Program-made: the position numbers and the translations under genes
Source: Glomus cerebriforme
Taxonomy: Eukaryota; Glomeromycota; Glomeromycetes; Glomerales; Glomeraceae
Direction of reading: 5' to 3'
NCBI GenBank assembly: GCA_003550305.1
Contig: QKYT01000035.1
Location: 293,824 to 357,823 of the forward strand
Length of the DNA: 64,000 nucleotides
Notes under the pieces: model-generated
Database searches by the model: none
The model's input: only the letters and a program-made list of their open reading frames with translations
What the model was told of the DNA's origin: nothing
Shown: piece after piece, positions 47,004-59,900 of the stretch
Position numbering within the stretch: position 1 is the first letter of the stretch
Layout of the letters: each line of letters opens with the position of its first letter

Positions 47004-48819
47004 CTATGCGTTCTTTCTTGGAGAGCCCTTTGCTTGCATTGATCGACGTTTTTGCTTATTTGATGATATGTTTTCACCGCCTCTTTTAAGATTTCGTTCT
47101 ATTAAAAATAATTACAAAAGGATTTAATGATGATATTAAAATAAATAAAGTATAATTATAATTTAGCTTACCACTTATGGCTGGTGACGAAAAGTTTTTT
47201 TGGGGGCCATTGGCATTAGGCACTAAAGGTGAAGGAGTAAGTGATGGTGTTGGAGTAGGTGTTGGAGCTGGTGTTGGAGTAGCAGTTGGTGTCAGAGCTG
47301 ATGCCTGCAAATCGTTTGAATTAGGTGTTGGTGGAGCACCGTTATAATTAGGTTCATTCTTAATGTCCTTCTGTCCATTTAATTGTGCTTGAGGATTTGG
47401 TATCCTCTGATTTGGATTTGGATTATTAGAAATTGTAGGCGTTTGGTTCATGCCTTGAGAGTGAAGCTTGACCATCCTTAATGCCTCTAAAATGTAAGAA
47501 CATACAAAATTCAATTTTTTTTCTATTATTGATATAAATCGCATACTTAATTACAAAGAAATTTATTTACGCAGTGGTCCAGTATGTGAATCCTTTATAG
47601 TCAAAGCGATGACATCTTGCATATAATCAACACCCTCTGCAATCTATTTAAATTACAATAAAATATTAAAAAAAAAAAATTAAACAACTACAATTATATA
47701 ATATGGTTACTAACCTCTAGACATCGCATTGTCTTATGTGGTATTCCAAATTCATTTACAACCACGGTGTCTGGAGTAAATCTTGGTATTAAATTTCGTG
47801 GTACATATTCAGTAAACTTTAATGTTACAAAGTCAAAACTAGTCATTTTTAATGTATTGTTAAATGTAACCGTTAAACGACCGGGTGCATTGACCTAAAT
47901 TATAAGAATGAAAATAAAGATTAAATATCATAATAAATTTAAAGCATAAAAGAAACCACTAAAACTTTACCTGAATTCCGTTTGCAAAATGATATTCTAT
48001 TGAAGAAGATTGACATTCTACTTGGAATTGAACACCACCACTTGAAGTATTTACAAGTCTTTCTCTCGGAAATCCTAGGACAAGTTGTATTTTTACCACT
48101 CCAGATTCAATAAATGTCTGATAGAATCTTGGAATAACTTGATATGTGAATTCTATTCAAATTAATAGAAAAGAAAATACTATTAACATTAATTAAATTA
48201 ATGAGCAATATAATGTAAAGGTCGTACCAAATCTCTTTGTTTTATTGTTAATTTCATCATTCAACGTATATTTCATTATAACATCCTCGGAAAAAAAACT
48301 CTGTGTTAGACTTTTCCAATATTGGATATCCTAATTCAATTAATTTTCAATTAATAAATGCTAAAGTAAATCGATAAATTAAAATAATTTAATATATAGC
48401 ATACTTGAAGATTGGTCATCATGACGTCACCTCCTAAATATTCTACAAATGTTAGAAGTCTTCCAATACCTGCATTTTGTCTAAAATTGTTACATAATTA
48501 GCGCATTAATTCTAATTAAAATATGTTCTATGTTATCATTAATTTATATAAAAACCTACTTATATATAGGAGCTTGCATTCTCATTTGATTAACGAATCT
48601 TGGATTATTTACCATGTTATTCATGGCTATCATATTCGTCATATTCGGTACATAAGCGTTTCCGTTTATATTGCGGTGTATTCCACTGTTTGGCGTCATT
48701 GTAAAATTAGCAATGTGGGGTGGAGGTCTTACAAGTCGACCATTTGGGAAGCCTGGGTAAACATTAGGAACTCGGATCGCGCTTCCCGGCATAAAGACAG
48801 CCTGATTGTAATTCGCCAT
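47004..48819 (-). CDS. LIM-domain-binding / SEUSS-like transcription cofactor (LDB1 family)
   Basis: Eight minus-strand exons (48560-48819, 48405-48480, 48228-48330, 47971-48152, 47715-47894, 47571-47643, 47172-47486, 47004-47098) give 427 aa. The central LIM-binding/dimerisation domain (about 88-295) is recognisable: LLTFVEYLGG, IQYWKSLTQSFFSEDVIMKY, FYQTFIESGVVKIQLVL, FQVECQSSSIEYHFANGIQVNAPGRLTVTFN, FDFVTLKFTEYVPRNLI and NEFGIPHKTMRCLEIAE. The N-terminus is Asn/Met/Pro-rich. The C-terminus has a Thr-Pro repeat encoded by a ggtgttggag-like microsatellite (about 47219-47290) and a basic NKQKRRS nuclear signal. Fungal relatives (PtaB, Mfg1, Adn1) act with Som1/Flo8-type factors in adhesion and morphogenesis; the specific role here is inference. 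Confidence 0.88.
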
Positions 48820-49693
48820 GAGAAAGCAAACTTGATGTTTCGATAGATCACTTTTTTTTAAAAAAAAAAAATAAAAGTAAAAAAAAATAAACTATATTAT
48901 TAAAACTAAACTAAAAAAACAAGTATTTGAAGTATAAAAAGGTTTATTTATAATTTTCTTTTTAATTTTTATTAGTCGTTAAAGTCTCTGTAAGAAAAGT
49001 AATGAATGTGAACAAAAAAAATGGGGGTCAGTCTAGGGTTTTGTCTATTAAATTACAAAGATTCAATATTATCCAATAAAAAGATTTACAGAATTGAAAA
49101 GTCAGAAAGTTTCCGCCGCGGTATCACCCGATGATAAATCAGCCAATAATATCAGGAATTCAGATAGTCATTTAGTCATTTAACGCGTGTTCTAAATTTT
49201 GCTGCTTTAGGTCAAAAATTTTGCTTTGACCAGAATTAACTAAATCTGCGCTATCATTTGGCTTATTTGGCCAATAAAATAACATATAAATATAATGGTT
49301 CTAAAAATAGATATTACTAGTAAGCCTTAATAAATTTTAAAAACTGATTGGTCTCTGGAAAATAAATATTTAAATTGCATATTTATCTTTATTAAATTCT
49401 AATTACTTTTATATAGGACCAAATCTGGGTATATAGATACTAAAAAAGACTATAATTTAATCTCCATTTTCAAAAAAAAAAAAAAAAACTGAAACATTGA
49501 CTCATTTTAGTCGTCAAATTTTCTAGGTTTATTTATTGAGCATTAGAAATGAACAATATTATATATACTTCCAAATTTTATTAAGTTTTTGAAAGGAATT
49601 CCTATTAGTTATATCTTCAAGCAAATCATTAGACCAGAATTATTACCCTTTAACATCATAAATGTTCGCAACTCCTCTCATTAATATTAAAAA
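48820..49693. other. Upstream region of the LIM-binding gene and 3' flank of the DDT/WHIM gene
   Basis: 874 bp between two minus-strand genes. Contains an acgcgt palindrome at 49183-49188 and a segment at 49110-49260 that is less AT-rich, the likely promoter. An A run of 16 lies at about 49473-49488. No open frame of interest. Confidence 0.45.
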
Positions 49694-52396
49694 TTATTTA
49701 TAAGCTACTCTCTTTCTATCACGAAGACTCCATTTAGATGGCTAAAAAAGTATAAATGAATGAATAATAATAAAAAAACGATTAAATTAAAATTAAATAT
49801 AGCCTTACCGGTTTTTGTTCTTCGGCATCATCTTCCTCAATCTCATCGTCTGTGTTTTCCTCTTTATATTCGACTGCTTTTCCTTTTTTGACTCGTAAAC
49901 GCGTCGGACATTTGAATTTTTCCGCAAGCTGCTCTTGCATACGTTTCTTGATTGATCTTACTACGGGTTCACCGGCTTCTACCATTACATCCAACCAAAC
50001 AGCCAAAGTAGAAAATGTCTTGATATCTAATAAATACCAATCAACTGCAACATTATAAAGCCAATCCCAACTTTTATCTTTTTTAGAACTAGTTGAACTA
50101 GTTATAGATGCGTTATCGTGATCCATAAATTTGAGTCCAGTTTCAGAGATCATATTCTTGACTTCACTTACAAGATCGCTAGCACTAACGCCTTGAGAAT
50201 AATTAAATACCAAATTTGGATCAACATTTCGCAAGATTTTTTCAAAATCCGCGATTTTTCTTTTTACATACTCCTCCATTATTATATGATATTCTTCTAA
50301 TGACCAGACGTTCCTTTTACGGATGACTGTATCAAATAATTTCCAAAAGCTTTTTTGACGTTGACCCATAATACTTTTAACTTCTTCAGAATCAACTTCC
50401 ATATATTCGGTTTTAATATTCCTTTTCTTTTCGAGCCATAAATTTAGCCTATCAAATGTAGGTTCGATTTCTTTCTCTAATATTTTGAGATTGGTTTTTA
50501 ATACTTTCTCCCTATTACCGCGCGAATTAAGAACTGCCATAAGCTTTCTAAATATTCCAATCCCACTAATAAACTGCCATTCCGACGGTGAAGTCAGTGG
50601 TAGAGATAAATCGTCAGAATCTTGTTCCGGGTAATTCCATTTGACAGTCTCGACAAATATACCTCCCAACGTTCTAAAGAACCAATAATATCTACCATCT
50701 CGATCTTGTCCTAATTTGGCAAACATATAAAATCTTTCGTCACGTCCCGATGGATTCAGAATCGAGCCACCTCGTAGAATACAATTAGTATGATCTCGTT
50801 CAGTCTTATTCAACATGTTAAGTTTCCTATGTTCTATTTCCAATTTATCTAATTTATGGAGTAGTAGTTCAATTTCATCTGTTGCAACTTTTCGTCGTTC
50901 ATTAAGTTCATTTAATGCTTCTTGCTCCGCCTTGCGTTTTGCAACAACTTTTTGGCGTTTAGTGACAGCATTAGGCAAATCAATATAATCGTTTTCAAAA
51001 CTCATAGTTTTTTCCTTAAATTGTTTTTCTATATCTTTAAGTTCATTTTCTCTGTTAATAATCCTGACACGTATTTCATTGATTTTAAATTTAATCTCTC
51101 TTATATTTGCCATTCGAATATCGTTTTCTTTTTTTTGACATGATGAAGTCGTTAATTCTTTTATGAATTCACGAAGCTTATTTGTACATAATGCTTCATT
51201 CATAAGGTCTTCAAATATTAACATCCGTTCTCTTGGGCTAAATTCCGGACATTCCTTTTCGAGAAGAAATTTCCTGTTAGGATATCTTTCAGTGAGAAAA
51301 TATTGAAGATTAACGGGATCTATGTCGCATTCTTCATCAGACTCTTTGTAAACAAAAGAGAGCAATTCGGATTGTAAATAGGCAAGACGCGTATGGAAAC
51401 GGTTGTCTAAAATCATTTCTTCAAGTTGGACTAAGATAAAGTTTAATATAATTTATTATTTTTTTTTTCTTTTTTTTCATGTAAAATAAAAATTTCCGAT
51501 AAATTAATATAATACCATATGTTAATTTATCCCCATTATAATCAAGGTCTAATCCCAAGGGTTTCTCGAATTTCACAATAAAATCGTATAATCTTATAAT
51601 ATCTGTAATTAAATTCATGTCAATCGCTCCTAGATCTACATTTTCCAGAGCGGGCAATGAAGCGGCAAACACGTTAAAATTTGGATCGGATTCATCAATT
51701 TTTTTCAGTCTCCTCTTGCCAATATTTGCAATTGATCGAGATTCCAATTGTACCTAATAAAATTAAATATAATTAAAATTATTTTTACAAATAAATGAAA
51801 TATATCATACTTACATTTGTTGAATTACTAATTTCTTTAAGAGTACTCTTATTTTCATTTTCATTAAAAGTAGGATTAGAAATAAATGATTCATCACTTC
51901 CACTTTGTTGATCATTTGATGAAGTAGAAGGACTAAACCAATTTAATAACGAACTATTATTGTTGGGTTGACTTTTCTTTGTACTCGACTTTGATTTTTT
52001 CGAGTTTTTCTTGATCGTTGTTAAAGAACTTTCATTAGATTTCATAATTTGAATATTAGGTTTATCGACAGTCACTTCTGGTGGGGATACGATAGGAATG
52101 ACAACTCTTGGTAAATAATACCAAGTAACTTTTGCAGGTGAAGATACTTTTCTTGGCGTTGGTATATTTATTTCGTGTGTAATATTAGAATTTTCTGTTT
52201 TTTGTGTAGTGGAATCTTTTTCATATTCCTCCGTCACCATAGAAAGTGAGTTTACAACTTCTTTTGAGTCACGTGCGTCAGACAGTAACCAACGCGACTC
52301 TGATTTTTGAGTATTAGAGACTTCATTCAAAGCCATTCTTTTAGGTTTTGGACGACTACTTGAAACTTTCGAGATATTACTACTATTACTACTCAT
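49694..52396 (-). CDS. DDT/WHIM-domain chromatin protein (ISWI-accessory-like)
   Basis: Four minus-strand exons (51815-52396, 51516-51753, 49809-51430, 49694-49741) give 829 aa. Residues 1-195 are a Ser/Lys-rich disordered region. A DDT-like helical segment spans about 220-300 (NVFAASLPALENVD, LITDIIRLYDFIVKFEKPLG, LTYVQLEEMILD, LAYLQSELLSFVY). A WHIM1-like segment follows at about 339-366 (ERMLIFEDLMNEALCTNKLR), a charged coiled coil at 375-485 and a WHIM2-like block at about 505-535 (RFYMFAKLGQDRDGRYYWFF, GGIFVE). This order is that of Itc1/ACF1-type partners of ISWI remodellers, which space nucleosomes. No PHD finger or bromodomain is present. The C-terminus is acidic, then basic (SLRDRKRVAYK). 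I am sure it is a real gene; the exact orthologue is uncertain. Confidence 0.85.
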
Positions 52397-53728
52397 TCTT
52401 TCTTATTTTATCTAATAAAAAAAAAAAGAAAAAAGAAAATTATAAAATTAGTGTAAAATATATGTATGTGTGTACTTTAGTAAAAAGTGGGAATAATTAT
52501 GTCTTGATACTTTACAGTTAATATATTTAATATAATTTCTTGGAAAGTAAAACGAAAAAAAAAAAATGTTTCTTTTCACAAAACAACTGAGACTCTGAGA
52601 GTTTAAGAGAGTTATGAGAGTTATGAAATTTGACACGACAAAACGCGCCGCGACACGAACTTTTAAAAGGAACGAGTTAAACCAATTATCCAATTGAAGA
52701 GTACAGCACGTGATTTAACACCGATTTAACGCAGTACCAGTAGACACTGAGTAGTACAATTATTGCTGACATCATACTGACCTCTCAAAAATGTCAAACG
52801 CATTTAATGGTATGTTATTATTAGACTAGACTTTTTAGGTAGCATAAGATGAAACGCCATGATTCGCTCAAACTGTAACATGGCGTAAATCCTTAGTATT
52901 TTTGATCACCAGAAAAATAAAAGTTCGTTGAATCCTTTCTAAATGGAACGATTCCTTAACTCTGTACATCACTTGTCAGTAACAGATAAATCTCACTGGT
53001 ATTTGCAAAGGAAAATATTTTCATAAAATCGCAAAGTTTTTTCTTTGGAAGGGAGAGGATTAAAAATTCCAAAAGGGGATTATTGTAAATATTTATAACA
53101 ATATTTATAACAATATTATAATACTCCTTTTTTTTTTTATATAAAAGAAACCATGTGAATAGTGAATGAACTGTGAGTTAAAAATACCGTAACAAACGGC
53201 TAATATCATAATATCATCGTATGATCGTAGTAATTTTAACCAAATAAATTGAATAGGGGAAATTCGTACCACTAAAACTATGGGTAATTTCCAGAATAAA
53301 TCATAATTTAACCATATTAAATTTTTTTACATTGTAAAATTATTTTTTAAATTATGTCATATTTTCATCAACAAAAGAATAAATTTTAATTTTTTTGCAC
53401 ACGTTAGTAATTTTAAATTATTAGAGTATATATGGTTAAAATTTATGGACCGCCTTTCGTAATGTGATCATATGAACTATATAGGAGTTACCAAACGGTT
53501 TAGTTATTACTAGTTGTATAAAATAGCCCCCCACATCCTTTTTTTTAAATACCCAAATATTTTTAAAAACGTTGATCAAAAAAAAGTTTTTTTTTTTTTT
53601 ATTTTTATTATCTCTCAGTTCATTTCTTAAAAACTTTGGAAATAATCTTTTTTGTAAGATTATGATATTTAGTTTTTGATCTGGAAGTTAAAAAAAGAAA
53701 CGATCACATCGAAACATCTATTTTCCTA
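52397..53728. promoter_or_regulatory. Divergent intergenic region, DDT/WHIM gene / SAM-PH gene
   Basis: 1.3 kb between divergent starts. Holds aaacgcgccgcg (52641-52652) and a cacgtg (52707-52712) on the DDT/WHIM side, a tandem atatttataaca duplication near 53090-53110, and T-rich leader DNA before the SAM-PH start. No gene is seen. Confidence 0.4.
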
Positions 53729-55244
53729 ATGTCGAGAATTACCCCTAAAGTTCCAAAAAGTAGCAAAGGTAAATTTTAAATTTAATTTTTAATTAAATGT
53801 AAAAAAAAAAAAAAAATTGTTAACATGTCTCTTCTAATATTAGCAACTACTTTAAAATCGGCATTGTTACAAATTCAACTTCAACAATATTTACCACTCT
53901 TTCAAAGAAATGAGATTGATTTAACAACTTTCTTAACATTAAATGAACAATCCTTAAAATCTGTTGGAGTCGGGAATGATTATCACCGTAAATTATTATT
54001 AGTGTATATCAGGAAGTTACAAAAATTATTATCTACCACATCAATTTCAATCGAAAGTAATAACACGTTATCAGAAATGCCAGATGACAATTTAACAAAA
54101 GTTTCTGCTGAGGAACATAGTCTAGATATATTAACTCCTATCACGGAAGAGGAGGAGCCATGTTTTCCTGAAACTTCCGCCGGTGACGTAAATGATGTTA
54201 CACAAACGGATCATGATGATGTGATTTCTGATGAAAATAAGGCACAAGTTAGTACTCCAACTCATGATGAACTTCCTACAAATGGAACACCATCAACATC
54301 TGAGGATGATCATCCTCCAACAACTCGGTCACGTAAACATTACAGCACTGATAATGAAGATTTATTAGCATTAAGACGAAATCGTGGCGCAGCTGTACGG
54401 GATACAAATTGGCGTCTTTCTATGCCCGTAACTAGTAGTGAATTACCCTTATCTCACAGTGGCAAATTACCTTCATATTATGACGTAGTTGATCGACCAC
54501 TCATAAATACGAGTGATGAGGAAGTTAAAGAAGAATTGCCTCCCTATTCTTGTAGTGTACATAAAGCAGGATATGTTTTTAAAAAGAATGAATTCTCTTC
54601 AAGAGGTTATAAATCGAGAGACAGATCATGGAAAAAACAATATTTATATCTGTGGGGAACTTTCTTACGTATATATAAAAGTGAACCAATCGATCTTAAT
54701 GTAAGTTTTTATATTGAATTAGGCTTGTTTTTATCTTTTTTTAAATTAATTTTTTTTTAAAAAAAAAAAATTTTTTTTTCTATTTTAGCGGGTAAATCCC
54801 ACTCATGAATTCAGTATGCTAAATGTTCAAATAGGTTTAGCGACAGATTATTCCAAAAGAAATAATGTGATAAGAGTGCGAGTTCCTTCTGGAAATCAAT
54901 TTTTATTTCAAGTACAAGATCATAATGAATGTGTATCATGGATAGAAAATTTACAATCTTCTACAAATATTTCTCCCACATTAGACGAAAGACAAATGCC
55001 AATGTTTATTACTCTACCTATGAGACGACGTAGAATTGGTATAGCACCTACAATATTATCTGCATCGTCATCATCATTATCATCAATGACTAGTGTTAAT
55101 TATGAAGGTGTAACAATAATAAATCATTCTACAATACCTATTTCAGCTTCAGGTTTAACTTTTCAACAATTTAATGAAATGGCAAGAGAATTACAACAGG
55201 TTCAAATTACTGAAGTTTTACCACAACAACAATTATCGTGGTAA
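53729..55244 (+). CDS. SAM and PH domain protein
   Basis: Three exons (53729-53768, 53844-54700, 54789-55244) give 450 aa. A SAM domain lies near the N-terminus (about 14-80: LQIQLQQYLPLFQRNEIDLT, FLTLNEQSLKSVGV, RKLLLVYIRKLQKLL). An acidic, Ser/Thr-rich linker follows, with the proline-containing SGKLPSYYDVV and ELPPYSC. A split PH domain then spans about 265-380 (AGYVFKKNEF, SWKKQYLYLWGTFLRIYKSE, then VIRVRVPSGNQFLFQVQDHNECVSWIENLQ). A Ser-rich, Gln-rich tail follows. SAM-PH architecture recalls fungal Boi1/2-like polarity scaffolds, but the SH3 domain of those is absent. A shorter alternative start at ATG 53825 would skip exon 1; I prefer 53729 because the splice restores phase. Confidence 0.85.
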
Positions 55245-56681
55245 TAAGATTAAAAAAAATAAGGAATTTTTAAGAGTTATTATTTTTCTAAGAACAATTT
55301 TATGTTCAAACTTTTTTTTTTATATAAGCAACAAGATATAGAATATATTTTTAGCATTACTATAAACATCTTTTTGTATCATAATGTATATTATTAATCT
55401 GCATTTTTATAATCTATATAGTTTATGTTTTAGAACTATGATTTAACAATAATTTTTTATTAAGAAACTTTAGTTTCATTTTTTTTTATAAATAAACATA
55501 CAAGTTTACTATAAATGTTATTTCGGATCACATAGATTTGGACTGTTTTTACTTAATAACTTTTGCTTGATTGTTAGTCTAATTTTTTGTTAATAGGTGT
55601 ACATGTATTAATAAAGAGGTGTAAATGTACAGTATGGAAAGTGTTGAAATTGTGGGAAGTTTATTTGTTTATAGTGAAATTAATTAGTATATAATTTATT
55701 TCTTATATTTAATAAAGTATTAATTGAAATTGACCTTTGAGTTTAATAAGATACAGTATTATTGTATAATAGTAACATTGCGTTATTTGTTGTAAATTTT
55801 AAATGCGTCTTAATATAAATAAATCTGGAATTTTCTTACAATTAAAAATAGGGAAATCCTTTTGTGTCATAAAGAAAAGTGCATAATAAACCCCTCTACC
55901 CCCTAGTAGTATACCTTATGATAAGGGAGAGGATGTTTTTTTTATTAATAGCCAAGATGACTTACTACTATATTTAGCTCTGAACCAAAGATGTATTTGA
56001 TTTAAACAGGAGCTGACTCAAAAGCTGAAATAAAGGTTAACAGACATATAAGTCTCCTTGTGCACAGGGATGAACTGAGAACAAGTTGGTCGGAATGCAA
56101 TCCAGTTACAAGCTTCGTCTTGACGAAATATGGTGTTATACAAACATGTATACTACTTTATAAAAATTCCAATAACATATTTATTAATTCAATTCGCACC
56201 GGGATGCAATTCGCGTCAGGATGATAATTTTTTTCACATACTGTACCTAAATAATGTATTCGAATCAAATAAAATAATCAGCTTCTATAAAGGTGTTTGA
56301 CTGAGTTAATTGAATAAGGACTACCTTGCTGCACAATGTCAAGTAATCTCCCTAATATACAGATATAATTTGATTTTCATATTTGTGTTAAATATTGTTG
56401 TAGTGAGAAAAATCATCGTCGTGAATCCTTTAAACACGGATATATAACCATATTTTAAGCACAAATGACATATAACTGTGTAATAATTAACATTTTTAAA
56501 AATTCAATCCCTAAAATACTTTGTGAAAAATGAAATATGGATAAATTTCTCTTTTATAATAAACATGTTATATTAAGTTCCCCATAGTAAAATATGTAAT
56601 ATTTAAAGAAAAAAGTCAAGAAGAAAATATTGTCAATTATTGAAAATCGCTTAATATCATTAATATCACCGATATTAGACC

Positions 56682-56790
56682 AGCATTAGAGTGGAATTTT
56701 GGATAGAGTTTCAATTACATTTTTAATTCTGCCCGAAATTCCACTCTAATGTTAGTGCGATGACAATCACCTACGGTGACATTTTACAAT
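56682..56790. repeat. Hairpin plus TIR-like module related to the minisatellite element
   Basis: An inverted repeat with arms of about 17 bp (cattagagtggaattt at 56684-56699 and aaattccactctaatg at 56736-56751) is followed at 56760 by tgacaatcacct, a short gap and ggtgacattt. The latter repeats the module of the TIR of the element at 3361-4914. It may be a remnant of the same or a related MITE family. Confidence 0.4.
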
Positions 56791-56908
56791 ATTAATTGAT
56801 CAAAACAATTTTAAAAATTCTTTAATGATTATGATTACTTATTAAGTGCTCTTTGATTATGACGCTTTAATCACATGGATTCTTCAATAACCATCATCTT
56901 GCAGTGCC

Positions 56909-56972
56909 AGTACCCCGGGAATCTGGAGTACATTTTACCATAAATATGGGGTACCTGGGAGATGGGGTACTT
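56909..56972. repeat. Imperfect inverted repeat with ggtac-type arms
   Basis: agtacccc at 56909-56916 is complementary to ggggtact at 56964-56971; the interior contains further gtac words and ccgggaatctgg versus cctgggagatgg. It stands out as GC-rich against its surroundings. Function unknown. Confidence 0.45.
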
Positions 56973-59900
56973 GTAACATTTTATGCAGGGACGCGCAGAC
57001 CACAGTGAATTTTCGAACCTAAAATTGGGTTACATATAATTAATTGAAGGACATAACTTTTTCTTTTGACAAACATCCTTTCGAGTGAACAGTTATTCGA
57101 TAAGGAAAAAATTGATGGAAACAATGCATTATTTTTTAAAATTTTTATTTACGTAGTACCACACAAGTATTTCAAGAATTATTCATCCAAAATATCTGAC
57201 GGATAATTTCCATCTGAAGATAAGAATTATATTAACATGATTACATACCATTTTTTTTTTAAAAAAAAAAAAAAAATTATATTATTTGTTAACTAAAATT
57301 TTCAATAATCACATAATCACATAACGTTACAAATTTGAGAGTGATAGGAAGTAAATAATATATATATATACTGTATATAACACATATTGTATATTTTTAT
57401 CAGATATCAACATTTTTTTTTTTTATAATTACTTCTCCGACCTTTCTTTCTAAAGATTGATTATAAATGGTATTTGAATCATAGTAAAAGTAAGAAAGGG
57501 TTAAAATAAACGTCAATAGAAAGTAACATTTTAGTTATGAATAAAAATTTAATGGTTGTTTCTTTTTGATACATTGTTTTTTTTATTAGCAAATTATCGC
57601 GTGACACTTACAAGTAAACAGGATAACCTCAATTTTACAATAATTCAATTAATTCAATTAAATTTTAAAATTTAAAAACGTATAATAATAATTTCATAAT
57701 CATAATTAAACTTAACAATAAGTAATGAATGACCAAAATGAAAAATAACAAATGATGTCAAAAATTTGACAAAATTATATTATATATTTTAAGGACAAAA
57801 AAATTTTATAAATAAATGAATTAATCCAAAATATAAACTATATTATAATATAAATGTACATGAACAAAAAAAGCGCGTTTGATTAATAAAAAACATTAAA
57901 TCCCAAATATTTCAATATTTTGTTAATTTATCGCTATTTTAAAAGAATTAAAATGGAAGAAAAATAATTTCGTACCTAATTTCCAAATAAAAAAAAAAAA
58001 TTTTTTTTTTTGTCCAAAACAAAACTGTAATTAAACCGGTTTTTTTTTAAAAATAAAATTTACTTAAAAAAAGGATAGAATTATCACGTGCTTGAGAAAA
58101 AAAACAACAATAGCAGATAGTAGAAAGATTTTATATTTGTTTATTATTTCAAACAGAAATTTTGAGCCACAAATATTTAAGTGAAAAAAATTTTCGCCTA
58201 ACTAATAACAATGGGAACAAAAATGTTTAAAAAGGCGTAGCTGCATCTATTAATTATAATTGATTGGTTGATTTTAACCAGGAAAAAAAAAAAAAGTTGT
58301 TTATAATTTTTAATGAATTTAAAACTTGTTTATCGGTCAATTTGGCTAAATAAAATGGTCTTATTGAAAAAAAAACAATAGAATTAAATTTGTTTTAATA
58401 CGAATAGAAAAGTCTGGATTGTTGTGGTCAAAGTTAAAAATTAAGTTTCTTTTTTCTTATAATGATATTTTCTTTTTTTGGCCCTATTCATAATGCATAA
58501 TTTGTTTTAGAATTTGTATAATGATTAAATTGTTTTAATTTAAAAAAAAAAAAGTGAAAAAAAGTGAAATATAAAACTAACGCGATTCAATTATATTTCG
58601 ATATTAATTATAATGTTCGGAAAAAGAATTAATAACAATTTTTAATTTTCGTATTTTTAATTAATAATATTTTTAAACAATGAAATAATGGAATTTCCAG
58701 TTAAAAAAAAATAAATAAATAAATAAAAATAATAAATAAATAACCGAATTTATAATTTTCTTTGTCATTAAAAAAAAAAAGATCTTACACCAATAAATAA
58801 AACCGAAATAATCGTTTAAAGAACTCAAAAAAAGCAAGTTTTTATAAAAGATCTTTTCCTTATATTACATATTTAAAATTTTTTAAACGCGCCTCATTAC
58901 TTAATTAAAGATAATTTAGGTAGTTCATTAATGTAATGTAATGCATTAAAGAATTATATTGTTATATATTACGCGTTTGATTGTTTTATAAAAAAAGACT
59001 TCGGAAACTCGGAAACTCATTATCGGTAAATTTCATAAAAATTCGATTTATTTGTTTTATATTTTTTTTTCATTGTTCCACGTACATCGCAGAATTTGAA
59101 ACTAATCAATGAGACCATAAAAGAAAATTATTAAATAAATATAAATAATTTTATGTATTAACTATACCAAGGAATAGAAAGAATAGAAAGAATAGAAAAA
59201 CAAGATCCCTCAAGCATTGTGAATATAAAAAGTTAACAAAGGAGTTCAAGTTCCGAAAAATTTCGGTTTTTGGAAAATTCTTTTTACTCAGTTCTTTCTC
59301 AGCAACAGTGACTCAGCGCCAGCCCGGTTAACTAATATAATCAATACAAGTATAAATAATCTACCCCAACAACTTTTTGGCGTTTCACTTACATTACATT
59401 TAAACTAATCTTATTATTCTCTAGCATTTTTTCGATTAACAATGGCTTATTAGAAACAATAGAATTTTTACGCGTTTTATTCAATTATAATCTTTAAAGT
59501 TGTTTTGGCGTTTCCTATTTCAAAGATCAATGTATTTAATGTAATTACACTGCTTAAACTTTGAAAGAAATGTTCGTCACTTGACCTTCTTTTGCTGTAC
59601 AATTTATAATTAATACTACTTGTTCCATTATTTCAGAATCAATCTTTTTACCAATTAAAGGTTTCTGTAACGCAATGGCTTATTTTTTTTTTCGCCAACG
59701 TACTTGTTTATCATATGACCAAAAAAATTTTTTTTATCTCGCATCTATTTTTTTTTTTTTTTTTACATTTACAATATACAGAACGTCGATTATTAGAATA
59801 ATTAACCCAAAATAAAGAAAGATCCATTGTTATAGTAAACCAAACAGGAAATTACAGGTTATTTAAATAATTGAATTATTAAATTTAATTGATCTAAAAA

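Noticed and set aside
49852..51143. Plus-strand frames opposite the DDT/WHIM gene
   Set aside because: Shadows of a conserved minus-strand coding exon; no domain or splice context.
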